This document shows, piece after piece, positions 12,930 to 26,134 of a stretch of 64,000 bases of DNA. The DNA comes from Pegea sp. RAD2-039. Its lineage: Eukaryota; Chordata; Thaliacea; Salpida; Salpidae. The notes under the pieces are model-generated. The model was not told the DNA's origin and did not search any database. It was given only the letters and a program-made list of their open reading frames with translations. The position numbers and the translations under genes were made by a program. Where the stretch lies: assembly GCA_034620365.1 (NCBI GenBank), contig JAQGEQ010000171.1:310001-374000 (forward strand), written 5' to 3'. How positions within the stretch are numbered: the stretch's first letter is position 1; each line of letters starts with the position of its first letter.

Positions 12930-14910
12930 TTAAACCAATTCTTCTTCATTGGCTCTAAATAGGTCACCAGTTGTTCCCAGGTTTTCTTTAGTTCTCTGTA
13001 TAGTTTCGTTATCCGATTTCACCACCTCTTCATTAGCATTTAAATTTTTATCCTCAAATTCCAGATTTTCAATCTTTTTTTCAATTGGTTCCACCTTCTC
13101 AAAAGTTGGTTTCAACTTCTCAAGAGTTGGTTCCACCTTCTCAACAGTTGGTTCAAACTTCTCAAGAGTTGGTTCCACCTTCTCAAGAGTTGGTTCCACC
13201 TTCTCAAGAGTTGGTTCCACCTTCTCAAGAGTTGGTTCCAACTTCTCAAGTGTTGGTTCCACCTTCTCAAGAGTTGGTTCAAACTTCTTAAGAGTTGATT
13301 CCACCTTTTCAAGAGTTGGTTCCACCTTCTCAAGAGTTGGTTCCACCTTTTCAAGAGTTGGTTGCAACTTCTCAAGAGTTGGTTCCACCTTCTCAAGAGT
13401 TGGTTCCACCTTCTCAAGAGTTGGTTCCACCTTTTCAAGAGTTGGTTCCACCTTCTCAAGAGTTGGTTCCAACTTCTCAAGAGTTGGTTCAAACTTCTTA
13501 AGAGTTGATTCCACCTTTTCAAGAGTTGGTTGCAACTTCTCAAGAGTTGGTTCCATCTTCTCAAGAGTTGGTTCCACCTTTTCAAGAGTTGGTTGCAACT
13601 TCTCAAGAGTTGGTTCCACCTTCTCAGGAGTTGGTTCCAACTTCTCAAGAGTTGGTTCCAACTTTTTCTTATTCACTGTCAACGTTCCCTCGGTAGATTC
13701 TAACTTTTTGCTGGTTTTGATTTTTGGTTTTTCAGCATTCTCAACTATTTCTTCACTGAAATCATATAATCGATATACATACAAACAAAAATGTTAAATT
13801 AAAACTCAATCTAACCTCTCTTCAATTATCTTCTTAATTCGTTCTTTTCTAAGAGCGTTTTCCTTCTTAATCATCTTCTTTATCTTTTCAGCATCTTCTG
13901 CAACTTGTTTCTCTAACATTTCATACTTTTTAGCAATACTTTTCAGTAACCATCTTATTCCACCATTTACTGATCGCTTTTCAGTGGCAGAAGCTCGTAC
14001 CTTTTATTAAATGATTTGAATATTATTAATAAATACAAAATTTACATAGATTTTTAATTTATACATAATCAAATAGGAAATTTTGTTTCGATTTCTAAAT
14101 ATCTCTAGAGTTTACATCGTTTAGCTTTCTTCAATCTAAAATTGTGATATGTTTTAAAGTTTATTTTGAAGTAAAATAAAACTTAAATTAAAAGTTATTA
14201 ACAAAAATTTTCATTACCAGTTGGTAAGGATGATTTTTACAGAGATCATCCAAATTAAGCCAAATTTTAAGTTGTTTTTTATTCATAGATTCTTTTTGGT
14301 CACTTTTATTAGCAAAGCTGCAAAACAAAACAAATTTTATAGAAAAACAACTTCTTAACTTTATTCAATTAAGTTTTCAATTCTTTATAGCAAATGTTAC
14401 TAATTAAATTTTATAGTAAATTATAAATGGCTTATCTCACATTAAGATCGGCTTATTTTTCAAATGGTCATCAGTCAAAAGCTCTTGCAAAGCAGATTTA
14501 GCTTCTAAAAGTCTAAATGGGTTCGTAGAGTCCAAAACAAAGACTATACCATGAGCTTCAGCATTAAAACTTTTCCAAATATTTCTGATAGATTTTCCAC
14601 CACCCAAGTCAAAAAAGTTGATATCATAACGTCCTATTAGCATCAAATCGATAATTGTGTATCAAAACTGAGAAAATATTTCACTACAAACCTTTTTTGA
14701 TAAAAACAGTGTTTAAACCAATCGTAGGAATATCGTCATAAGCTGGCAAGCCAGCCAACCTATTCACTAGTGTGGTCTTTCCACTGCCGTCCAGACCCAC
14801 TACAGGAAGTGAGATTTCACTGAAATAATATTATAATTAGTCAGTTATAGAAGTCTTTATCAGATTAAGTCTTACCGTGTTGGTCGAAAAAAATTAATAA
14901 GTTTATTCAT
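12930..14910 (-). CDS. ARL13-like small GTPase, copy B, 27 heptads
   Basis: Exons at 14910-14876, 14819-14692, 14633-14441, 14317-14218, 14000-13816 and 13755-12930 give 488 codons plus stop. Domain order and GTP-binding motifs are as in copy A, and exon 3 encodes an identical protein segment. This copy has the longest heptad array (27 units, from residue 247), including two ESTLKKF units. It keeps the unique C-terminal tail ending EEELV. Exon 4 has the MNKKQLK variant shared with copy C, and the intron before exon 5 also carries B/C-type bases. It lies head-to-head with copy C, with about 5 kb between start codons. Confidence 0.88.
13092..13658 (-). repeat. 21-bp coding minisatellite, 27 units (copy B)
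   Basis: This is the longest of the four arrays. It includes a repeated multi-unit motif in which ESTLKKF recurs ten heptads apart, indicating duplication of a block of units and not only single-unit slippage. All units are 21 bp and in frame. The array is open in five of six reading frames. Confidence 0.95.
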
Positions 14911-17119
14911 TTTGAAATATATACTCCTCAGGATCAAAATAAAATTTAATGAAAAAATTGAAAAAATTAGTCAGTTGATGTGATCAATTATGACATCACT
15001 ATGACAATTGTTTCGTAGTAGTTCATTAATTAAAAAACTTTTATTAAATTTGTGAACAGATATTAATTCTGTAGTATTTGTTAAAAGATTTCAATTATTT
15101 AAACACAGTTTCTGCAAATATACATTAAAAAATGTTTGATAATAATTTACATCTGAATGGATATTCAAGTTATGTTGTCCTTGGAATACTATTGTTGAAT
15201 ATATTTACTTGAGAATAATAATAGATGAATTCCATAACGATGGAAACTTTGTTAGTTTCCTCGTTTCTCTGCTTTAAATGTATTTTTAATTAAAATTTTG
15301 TATTTTTTTATACCTCCGTAGTGTTCATACTTTTTCCAGATTTATTATTTCAAAATGCTAAATTTACTTAAAGTTATTTTGTTTCTGCAGTTCACTATGT
15401 CATTTATAAACTGCCAAACTTGCTACAGAATTTGCTTACTGCTAATTACTGCAATTTATTTTTCTTATAAGTTATTAGTTTACGAGCATTAAATTGCTTA
15501 TGAAAATAGAGTCACTGACGACTAGCTAGATATATGCTTTCTCATACAATGCTCGATAAAATAAAATATTCATCTAATTAATCTAACAATCAAGTTTTTC
15601 TTCTTCAAGTATTTTGTTTCTTTGAAGATAATTATTTCTATATTTTGCATTCATTTATAAGGCTTGCTGGTAAATAAAGAAACAACAAATTTATCTTACT
15701 TTCTATGTTTGACTCCGTGCTTCTTCTCCGACAAAAATTCCGTTTTAGTGCAAATTCTTAGGAAGTACAAAAAATCTGGTAACTTTTCCAATTTTTTGCT
15801 GTTAGTTTTTTGGGCTTGAACCCACACATTACTACCATCTAATTTATTTAAATATATGTCATCATATACTGGTATATACTGGAGTCGTTTAAAGTCAAAG
15901 CTTTGTCTTCGACGGATTTCAGATATATTTCAGAAAACGTTTGTAACTCGATTTATCATTTTGCAATGATTTAAACTTACTAACTTTTCCAAAACTATGA
16001 GATATCTTCCTTACCATTTTGCTGGCATAGTCGAATATAAAAATTAGTTGTTTTCTTTATTATAAAGTATTGGTTGCAAATGAAATATAATATCTGTTTC
16101 TTCCTCCACTTTAGCGTGACAACTCCTAACAACTATTACTTTACACGAGTGGTTGAAACAGACGAGCAAACTTTTTGATAACTTTAAAAGACATAAAATT
16201 TATTTTCAGTGGCTATTTATATAATCATCAGTAATATAATATTCAATAGTGTTAAAGATGATAAATGCCTAAAACGTCTCTCTCTAACAGAGTTTTGTTA
16301 TTGACTCATTTACGTAAGCGGCAAAATATTTTACTGCCATCCAAGTATATTTGCATAAGGTTTTTTAATTTAAGGTTATATTTATTGTTAAGGCTAAGCA
16401 TGAGTTGTGAAAAATTGTTTATACTGAAAGATTTGTATATTACTAGAAATGAACTAAAATATTTGGTCAAAAATCTATTCAAAATTTTTTTGTTTGTTAA
16501 ACTAAAAATCAATGGTCAAAAAAACTTTGACGTTTCTATTTAAATAAATGAAAGTAAAAACTGTCATCTGTATGGAGTTGTGCTATCGAAAGTTTTTAGA
16601 CCAAATGATACTTCTTCTTTACGAAATTCAACTTTATTAATTAGAAAACGCTCATACTAATCAAGCCGAGGATTGTGGTTTCTTTTGTTTTCATTTTTAT
16701 TGCATCGAGAAGGCTTAGGCCTCTTCATTGATCCACTATTGGAGTATGTTAAAACTATTTTTATTTTCTTCTAAATTTTATTCACAATTTTTTACTTTTT
16801 AACATTGTTTATGACTTGACTGATTATATTTAAAAGTTAGTAGATTTAGAAAAGCAAGCATTTATTTATACAAAGCTTTGAACAAATGTGTCAAGTTATT
16901 TATTTTAGGTTCATTTTTTTGATATAAGTGTAATAATAAATTTTAATTTGTTTATACATATTTAAATATTAACAAATAAAGTAAGCATAATAAAAGTATG
17001 ATTATTGGCTTGATTTGTTTATATATCTAAATATGCAATGGCCATTTCAGTTCATTAGGTTTAATAGTTTAAATTGATACTTATATGTTTCATTCAAGGA
17101 TTATTCAAAGTTTGTGATT
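14911..17119. other. 5' flank of ARL13-like copy B
   Basis: It is collinear with the flank of copy A (5383-8426) but shorter. The segment matching 7040-7733 is absent at about 16568, and a second piece matching about 7940-8075 is absent near 16766. A LINE 5' remnant survives only in part (about 16370-16567). No other gene is seen. Confidence 0.6.
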
Positions 17120-17935
17120 AGGAATACTTTAAGCACCATATTAGATAGTTTAGGTAGTCTGGAAAGACTTGATGAAGATGATTTGAAAGTTCATAAGAAC
17201 TTTGGATTGATCATTGGTGAAAATTCAGATGACATTTATAAGTTTATAAATGGTCTCAGTCAATTATTTCCTCTAACAAAAGAAAGTAAACTAATATTTC
17301 AAAACTTATCAAGTTCTCATATTGGAAAGGTAAATTTAATATTAATGCTTTGACATAACTTTTTGATGTTAATTCAATCATTTAATGAAATTTATATTTT
17401 TAGACTTCTATTTCATATCTTTCAAAAGAAAAAAAGGTGGTTCAACACATGAAGTTTCGCAATTTTGAAGATCTGCTGATTGAATACAGCTTAAATGAAT
17501 ATGGAAATTTATTAGTTGTAAGTTCATTAAAGCTTTGATAATGGAAATAGATGTAACTATATTTCATAAATTGCTAAACTGTTTGTTTACACTTTTATGA
17601 AACATTTGTTTACTTTCTTTTTTATAAACTAAACTAAATTTATTGAAGCTTTTATGGTATTTTTTCATTCATATTTTTTTTTAATTTATTTTTTTTTAAA
17701 TATTGGGTTAGTTTTAAAAGTTTATTGAAAGCAAGAAAATTATATTTATGAAAATTTTGAAAAATAATAATTAAAGACGAATCTAAGACTAATATGATAT
17801 TAAAACCATAATGCTTTGTAGAAGATGTCAAGAAAGGAGGTTGTTTATGCTACCAGAAGGTATATTCCTCAAGTAGACATATCAATAATAGATTTTCCAT
17901 CTAGTTTCAAGCCAGAAGAAGAGAAAAAAGTTTAA
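17120..17935 (+). pseudogene. Decayed copy of the small four-exon gene (copy 2)
   Basis: It is collinear with 8427-9486. The start codon position reads AGG instead of ATG. About 250 bp covering the end of exon 1, intron 1 and the start of exon 2 is missing, which fuses exon 1 directly to exon 2 in frame (DDLKVHKNFGLIIGENSD). Exons 3 and 4 and their splice sites are still intact. It could still be transcribed, but no start codon equivalent to that of copy 1 exists. It lies in the spacer between B and C and has no partner on the C side. Confidence 0.65.
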
Positions 17936-18784
17936 AATCTGTAAAAAAAATTATTATATCTGAAACTATTGGATATAATTTCTAAGCTATCTACTAAGAG
18001 AGGCATGAGATTTTTTAATAGTGGCATGCTTGAAAGTTGGAAATCTTATTTTTCAGATTTTCTTTTCTATCTGTTTCTTTTAAGTTACTTTTAAAGTTTC
18101 CACATTTATCGTAAGATTTGAAAGTTTTTTGTTTAAAGCATCATGAAAATTTATTATGACGTGATTTGTGAAATAAATTACACAAAAATTCAATGAAACA
18201 AAATAAAGTGTATATTAGCTAACATCTCAGTTAGTTCTTGTAAAGCAAATTATTTAAACTTGTTTCTAATATCCTAGAGTGGGTTTCACTAAAAAAGGAC
18301 CGATAACAAATATTTTCAAGATGTACAACTTTTAAAAATAGATATATAAATTGTAGTTTTCCATTAATGTTATTAATTAGTTGTTTAAAATTATTAAGAA
18401 ATAAGAAGAAGATTATTTGTTTTGTAATAAATTAGTTTTTTAAATAAGTTGATTTTTTTTGAAGAAATGTTAGATCTTTCTTATTGACAGTTGTCTTAGA
18501 AATAGGTTTGCTAAGCATAAAAAGAGCTTTGTACTATCATCTAAGAAGAAGAGATGTTAAAGGTTCCTTCTTATTCTAGCCAATGAATATCATGATGATA
18601 GTTTAAAGTAGTTTGATCTACTGGAAGCAAACACGATGTACGCACGAGTCCGCTATCCTGATTGCGGAGAGTCTAACGTTTTTTCGAGGATTCTAGCTGG
18701 ATACCCAAATTCTGATGAACAGGACTTTGGTGTTTATTCAGTGACGGTGTAATAAAGTCGTTACGGGTATCACCAAGTGATTCA

Positions 18785-19550
18785 GGGAATTAGCAGTAAG
18801 CAAGTCTGTATACTTATAAGTTTGTTAGTTTATAATTGACGTAGTTAATTGCAGAGACAAAATCACTTACAGTATAGTTATTCAAAGCAAATATGTACGA
18901 TAAACCAACTTATACTATATATTTATACTATAAAAGTTGTTTATGAAACTAACTAAATAGACTTAACGTTTCAAGATGTTAAGACTATCTAAAAGTAATG
19001 ACAAAGTGTCTAAAAAAAATATTTTTTTTCAAATTCTTTATTGGATTACATTTTGTTATCTTAAAGATTTAATGATAAATTAACTTTTCTATTCTTAAAT
19101 ACTAATTCAATTATCAAGATTATTAATGAAAGAAGATGCGATTGAAACAAAGAAATTGAAAACTAAAACTGAGAATTACAAATTGTATACAAGGATGCTG
19201 TTATTTTCAATAATCGTTCATATTAACTTTGCATATGCTTTCAAAGTTTTTACTTTTGGAGTTTCCTTTTGATACTATGCTTAGATAGTATCATCTTAAA
19301 TTTCTCAATAAAAATATTTCCATCAAAAAGTAATTCAGTGTTTGAAATTTAAATTATATATAAAGAAAGTCTGTTCAAAAATGAAAATTTTATTATTATT
19401 AAGATTTGATTTAATCATAAGAAAAAAATGACTGAAAATAAAATTACAGAGATTTTAAATACTGCATTTAAAATTACAAATCTAGAAAAAGTAGCAACAC
19501 CAAAATGAAAAATAAATAAAATTTGGAAACTAACAAGTTTCAATCGCTAT
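18785..19550. other. Central spacer of the palindrome
   Basis: Similarity to the A-side flank stops at about 18783, after the motif ATCACCAAGTGAT. From there to about 18880, and again from about 19470, the sequence is a diverged relative of the C/D 5' flank (compare 28640-28870). The stretch 18880-19470 is unique. Near-identity with the D flank resumes at about 19550. No gene is seen. Confidence 0.6.
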
Positions 19551-19873
19551 GGAATTTATCTATTATTATTCTCAAGTAAATATATTGAACAATAGTATTG
19601 TAAGCACAACATAACTTGAATATCCATTCAGATGTAAATTATTATCAAACATTTTTTAATGTATATTTGCAGAAACTGTGCTTGAATAATTGAAATTTTT
19701 TAACAAATACTGCAGAATTAATATCTGTTCACAAATTTAATAGAACTTTTTTAATTAATGAACTACTACGAAACGATTGTCATAGTGATGTCATAATTGA
19801 TCACATCAACTGACTAACTTTTTCAACTTTTTCATTAAATTTTATTTTGATCCTGAGGAGTATATATTTCAAA

Positions 19874-21623
19874 ATGAATAAACTTATTAATTTTTTTCGA
19901 CCAACACGGTAAGACTTAATCTGATAAAGACTTCTATAACTGACTAATTATAATATTATTTCAGTGAAATCTCACTTCCTGTAGTGGGTCTGGACGGCAG
20001 TGGAAAGACCACACTAGTGAATAGGTTGGCTGGCTTGCCAGCTTATGACGATATTCCTACGATTGGTTTAAACACTGTTTTTATCAAAAAAGGTTTGTAG
20101 TGAAATATTTTCTCAGTTTTGATACACAATTATCGATTTGATGCTAATAGGACGTTATGATATCAACTTTTTTGACTTGGGTGGTGGAAAATCTATCAGA
20201 AATATTTGGAAAAGTTTTAATGCTGAAGCTCATGGTATAGTCTTTGTTTTGGACTCTACGAACCCATTTAGGCTTTTAGAAGCTAAATCTGCTTTGCAAG
20301 AGCTTTTGACTGATGACCATTTGAAAAATAAGCCGATCTTAATGTGAGATAAGCCATTTATAATTTACTATAAAATTTAATTAGTAACATTTGCTATAAA
20401 GAATTGAAAACTTAATTGAATGAAGTTAAGAAGTTGTTTTTCTATAAAATTTGTTTTGTTTTGCAGCTTTGCTAATAAAAGTGACCAAAAAGAATCTATG
20501 AATAAAAAACAACTTAAAATTTGGCTTAATTTGGATGATCTCTGTAAAAATCATCCTTACCAACTGGTAATGAAAATTTTTGTTAATAACTTTTAATTTA
20601 AGTTTTATTTTACTTCGAAATAAACTTTAAAACATATCACAATTTTAGATTGAAGAAAGCTAAACGATGTAAACTCTAGAGATATTTAGAAATCGAAACA
20701 AAATTTCCTATTTGATTATGTATAAATTAAAAATCTATGTAAATTTTGTATTTAGTAATAATATTCAAATCATTTAATAAAAGGTACGAGCTTCTGCCAC
20801 TGAAAAGCGATCAGTAAATGGTGGAATAAGATGGTTACTGAAAAGTATTGCTAAAAAGTATGAAATGTTAGAGAAACAAGTTGCAGAAGATGTTGAAAAG
20901 ATAAAGAAGATGATTAAGAAGGAAAACGCTCTTAGAAAAGAACGAATTAAGAAGATAATTGAAGAGAGGTTAGATTGAGTTTTAATTTAACATTTTTGTT
21001 TGTATGTATATCGATTATATGATTTCAGTGAAGAAATAGTTGAGAATGCTGAAAAACCAAAAATCAAAACTAGCAAAAAGTTAGAATCTACCGAGGGAAC
21101 GTTGACAGTAAATAAGAAAAAGTTGCAACCAACTCTGGAGAAGTTGAAACCAACTCTTGAGAAGTTGCAACCAACTCTTGAGAAGTTGAAACCAACTCTT
21201 GAGAAGTTGCAACCAACTCTTGAAAAGGTGGAACCAACTCTTGAAAAGGTGGAACCAACTCTTGAGAAGGTGGAACCAACTCTTGAGAAGGTGGAACCAA
21301 CTCTTGAGAAGTTGAAACCAACTCTTGGGAAGTTGAAACCAACTCTTGAGAAGGTGGAACCAACTCTTGAGAAGGTGGAACCAACTCTTGAGAAGTTGAA
21401 ACCAACTCTTGAGAAGGTGGAACCAACTCTTGAGAAGTTGAAACCAACTTTTGAGAAGGTGGAACCAATTGAAAAAAAGATTGAAAATCTGGAAATTGAG
21501 GATAAAAATTTAAATGCTAATGAAGAGGTGGTGAAATCGGATAACGAAACTATACAGAGAACTAAAGAAAACCTGGGAACAACTGGTGACCTATTTAGAG
21601 CCAATGAAGAAGAATTGGTTTAA
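19874..21623 (+). CDS. ARL13-like small GTPase, copy C, 16 heptads
   Basis: Exons at 19874-19908, 19965-20092, 20151-20343, 20467-20566, 20784-20968 and 21029-21623 give 411 codons plus stop. GTP-binding motifs are GLDGSGKT, FDLGGG and ANKSD, as in the other copies. It has the shortest heptad array (16 units, residues 247-358), followed by the acidic tail. Exon 4 has the B-type MNKKQLK sequence. The 5' flank beyond about 320 bp upstream differs from that of the other copies, so its promoter may behave differently. Confidence 0.88.
21126..21461 (+). repeat. 21-bp coding minisatellite, 16 units (copy C)
   Basis: The first five units alternate QPTLEKL and KPTLEKL, followed by mostly EPTLEKV units. 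One unit reads KPTLGKL. All are 21 bp and in frame. Confidence 0.95.
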
Positions 21624-21999
21624 AAACTTGAAAATTTGGATAATACAGGTTTGAAAATAAACTTTTTAAACTAAATTCTATGGTAAAATAAATACAATTT
21701 TCCAGAAAAGAATTGCTCCTACTCTGAATAATAATTTGGAACATGGAGAGATAACTAATTTATGAAAACTAGAAATATATGTGAAGTATCAGTCATCATA
21801 TGATGTTACAAATGTTGATGTGAAAATTGTAGTTAATAATTTGTAAAACTGTTTATTAATCATTCGTATTTTTGTATCATCAGTTTGTTTTTTTTTGAAA
21901 AGTTTGCTGTAAAAGATTCGCCTTACTTAAATGATATAGAAATACAACTTCATGTAATAAAAACAAAACTTACAAAAACAATTTGAATCAATTTATTTT

Positions 22000-24240
22000 A
22001 AGAGTCTTCCTTACATTATTCCTTATGGTAATTTTCAAGCAAAGTTTTTAATCTAGAGTCTTGTTTGTTGTCATAAATGGCAAAGATTGATTGAAAGCCA
22101 AATACTTGATGAGTAATCTCTTAACTCAGAGGCATGACAGAGGCCCCACGAGCTGGATGGATTCATTTATAGAGTTTAATCGAAGAAACGAAGTTCTTTC
22201 GCCAGTTTATTACCGGGTATCAATCCAATTTAATAAAAAATATAATTAACGGACTGCTTAACCGAGTACGGCTATAAGGATTTTAAAATTCTTTCTCATA
22301 TTCGAAGTTAGTTTTTCATATCTACCCTTCAGTGGTTCGCGGAGTAGAGAGCTCCATAAGCAGCGATATCTTCTTAATTGTCGATATCAGTGTAGAGTGA
22401 TTTCATATCGCGCTTGCATGTATCTTTAAAACAAAGACAAGGACTGCTGATGTTACATATGCGGTTTGATAGCTTCCTATACAAAATTTCTTTGGGATCT
22501 TTCTGTTTTCCATCCAACGAATGTGTCCAAGACAGCGAAACACTTGCTTGCATACTATGCTGTACGTGGTATTATTAGTGTTGAGTTATTTCGTATTGCG
22601 TTTGCATGTTTCCTGCATGCAGGGTCTGCTTCAGAGTTTTTTTGAAATCAAAATCTGTTTTCTGAAAATTCGGAAGAAGTTATAAAGTATTATATGGTAT
22701 AAAGAATTGTTAAGAGTCAACATGAATAAAAGAACATAACTCTGACGAACTCCACTAGTGATTTGAATAGAAGTTAGTACAGATCTTTCAAAGTTAATGA
22801 ACGTGCCTACTGTTATTTATACAATGGACTTCTTTAAACTGTAACGTTTGGCTGAAAGAATGGTCTTCGCGTTTGTGCGCTAAAACGAAGTGAAAAAAGA
22901 AAATTTGGTCCCAGTGGTAATTTGCTACTTTCGTTGTTTGAAAAAACCTTGACAATTCTTAAGGCCCATGGGGAGATTCGAATTTTTTACTTGAAATCAG
23001 TTGGTTATTCCTTCTGATTTCTGTTATATGCTTCTTTCGGAGGATATTTCTATTGTAGGCAATCATCGTTACGCAAATTATGTGCTACTCTAACACGCTC
23101 GAATTATTTGCCAAGCTTTAGTCTATTAAGAATGGCGAGAAACTTGCGGTTGCTTCAATTGTTCTGAAAGGACACTTTCAATGGTTCCTGATAATCTGGA
23201 ATCTCACCTTCAAGTTTGGTCAAAGATACTTCTGGAATGTCCACAAAATCAAAGTGTTGAGAATATCATTGCAAATTTTAGTTTTGGCCAATTTAGCAAA
23301 TATTTAATTGCTGATGTCGAATAGAAACTAGGAGAAATATTTATCGCGCTTCATTGCCGGATTCTCAACAGAACAAGTTTTGTTTCACGATTGGCAATCG
23401 CTATAACAAACTTATTTTATTAAAGATTGTTTGTTAGAAATGGACTCTGATTTCTGCACACTACAATGTAGATTCTTGCTACGTTTACTTTAGTCCACCA
23501 CAATTTTTACTTTCATCTAAATAAATAGAAACATGAACGAATTTTCAGTTTCACCAAACAAAAAAAGTTAAAATCTATTCTTTATCCAAATAAAATAATT
23601 TATCAAAAGCAATATACAAATAATTACTAAAAGTAATTTTATCACGACTTATAAGCCCTATTCAATAAAATATAACATACCTAGAAAAACTTATTCAAAT
23701 ATAACATCTATAGATCAAACAAAGGTAAGTTGTACACATTAGATATGTATAATGATAATACTACTTTATATAAAGGTTTATTCTAATTATTAAGAAGACG
23801 ACTAAAAACAATGATATGTATGCTAACGATATGCGATACTCCTCAACATAGTCTATTACCAAATGATAACGACTGACGAAAGAAGGACGTTTAACACATT
23901 TACGTCAGCATCAAAATACTTTACTATAATACCACATTCTCTCGAATCCAAATAATTGGATCGAAAAGTATCCATGCTGTCTTATTATGGTCATTTACGA
24001 CAATTAGTCCCAACCGTATCGCTTTTGAGTTACACCTTTAAATGATCTGGTAAACTACCGAACGTCTACGCCACTGTTTATTCTGTTTTTCGTGCTGCCT
24101 TTACCACTCCTAGTAATCGAACCATCAAAGCTCGTTGTCATTTCCTCATTGGAAGCCTAGACACTAGGTTAGTCCCTCTCTTCATCCTCTTCAGATTAGT
24201 GAGAATGTTGTCATCGTGATTCTCCCTCATATCACTTGGT
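22000..24240 (-). repeat. Inverted LINE-rich spacer (copy of 10330-12560)
   Basis: Reverse complement of the left spacer, with the family 2 LINE RT remnant (about 22240-22790), the CR1-like ORF1 remnant (about 22920-23700) and the dispersed-repeat piece (about 23750-23940). No intact coding frame is present, and differences from the left spacer are few. Confidence 0.8.
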
Positions 24241-25077
24241 GATACCCGTAACGACTTTATTACACCGTCACTGAATAAACACCAAAGTCCTGTTCATCAG
24301 AATTTGGGTATCCAGCTAGAATCCTCGAAAAAACGTTAGACTCTCCGCAATCAGGATAGCGGACTCGTGCGTACATCGTGTTTGCTTCCAGTAGATCAAA
24401 CTACTTTAAACTATCATCATGATATTCATTGGCTAGAATAAAAAGGAACCTTTAACATCTCTTCTTCTTAGATGATAGTACAAAGCTCTTTTTATGCTTA
24501 GCAAACCTATTTCTAAGACAACTGTCAATAAGAAAGATCTAACATTTCTTCAAAAAAAATCAACTTATTTAAAAAACTAATTTATTACAAAACAAATAAT
24601 CTTCTTCTTATTTCTTAATAATTTTAAACAACTAATTAATAACATTAATGGAAAACTACAATTTATATATCTATTTTTAAAAGTTGTACATCTTGAAAAT
24701 ATTTGTTATCGGTCCTTTTTTAGTGAAACCCACTCTAGGATATTAGAGACAAGTTTAAATAATTTGCTTTACAAGAACTAACTGAGATGTTAGCTAATAT
24801 ACACTTTATTTTGTTTCATTGAATTTTTGTGTAATTTATTTCACAAATCACGTCATAATAAATTTTCATGATGCTTTAAACAAAAAACTTTCAAATCTTA
24901 CGATAAATGTGGAAACTTTAAAAGTAACTTAAAAGAAACAGATAAAAAAGAAAATTTGAAAAACAAGATTTCCAACTTTCAAGCATGCCACTATTAAAAA
25001 ATCTCATGCCTCTCTTAGTAGATAGCTTAGAAATTATATCCAATAGTTTCAGATATAATAATTTTTTTTTACAGATT

Positions 25078-26134
25078 TTAAACTTTTTTCTCTTCTTCTG
25101 GCTTGAAACTAGATGGAAAATCTATTATTGATATGTCAACTTGAGGAATATACCTTCTGGTAGCATAAACAACCTCCTTTCTTGACATCTTCTACAAAGC
25201 ATTATGGTTTTAATATCATATTAGTCTTAGATTCGTCTTTAATTATTATTTTTCAAAATTTTCATAAATATAATTTTCTTGCTTTCAATAAACTTTTAAA
25301 ACTAACCCAATATTTAAAAAAAAAAATTAAAAAAAAATATGAATGAAAAAATACCATAAAAGCTTCAATAAATTTAGTTTAGTTTATAAAAAAGAAAGTA
25401 AACAAATGTTTCATAAAAGTGTAAACAAACAGTTTAGCAATTTATGAAATATAGTTACATCTATTTCCATTATCAAAGCTTTAATGAACTTACAACTAAT
25501 AAATTTCCATATTCATTTAAGCTGTATTCAATCAGCAGATCTTCAAAATTGCGAAACTTCATGTTTTGAACCACCTTTTTTTCTTTTGGAAGATATGAAG
25601 TAGAAGTCTAAAAATATAAATTTCATTAAATGATTGAATTAACATCAAAAAGTTATGTCAAAGCATTAATATTAAATTTACCTTTCCAATATGAGAACTT
25701 GATAAGTTTTGAAATATTAGTTTACTTTCTTTTGTTGGAGGAAATAATTGACTGAGACTATTTATAAACTTATAAATGTCATCTGATTTTTCACCAATGA
25801 TCAATAGTTCATCCACCATCATTGTTCCAATGATTTCTAGATCAGAAAATTAATTGATAATCAAGCAATATCACTTGCTTTGTGTTACCCCAAAAAATAT
25901 TCTGAGAATATAAGAAATATGAAAGAAAATCATCTCACCATCATATCCTTTCCTAGTTTGATAATTTGCAGAACTACATAATATCCATTTACCAATAAAC
26001 AAAGAATATTTCTGATTAATAACAACTTTAGAACATTTCTTCTCTTCTTCTTCTTTCTTATGAACTTTCAAATCATCTTCATCAAGTCTTTTCAGACTAC
26101 CTAAACTATCTAATATGGTGCTTAAAGTATTCAT
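25078..26134 (-). CDS. Unrecognised small four-exon gene, copy 3
   Basis: Reverse-complement counterpart of 8427-9486. The ATG is at 26134-26132 and the stop at 25080-25078. Exon 1 protein sequence is identical to copy 1. Splice sites of all four exons are kept, with a few replacements in exons 2 and 3 (for example VVQNMKF instead of VVQHMKF). No known domain is recognised. It lies divergently upstream of ARL13-like copy D, mirroring the arrangement at copy A. Confidence 0.68.

Larger units (their letters stand above)
3223..15240. repeat. Left arm of large palindrome (ARL13-like copies A and B)
   Basis: Read from left to right, this segment holds gene A, its 5' flank with the unknown small gene, a LINE-filled spacer (10330-12560), and gene B. 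The same content appears in reverse-complement order at about 19550-31150. A and B are tandem copies (start codons 9,528 bp apart). Shared landmarks include a distinctive block at 10170-10330 and its reverse complement at about 24240-24400. Similarity is high enough to read base by base for hundreds of positions. The arms are not identical: indels are scattered and the minisatellites differ. Confidence 0.9.
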
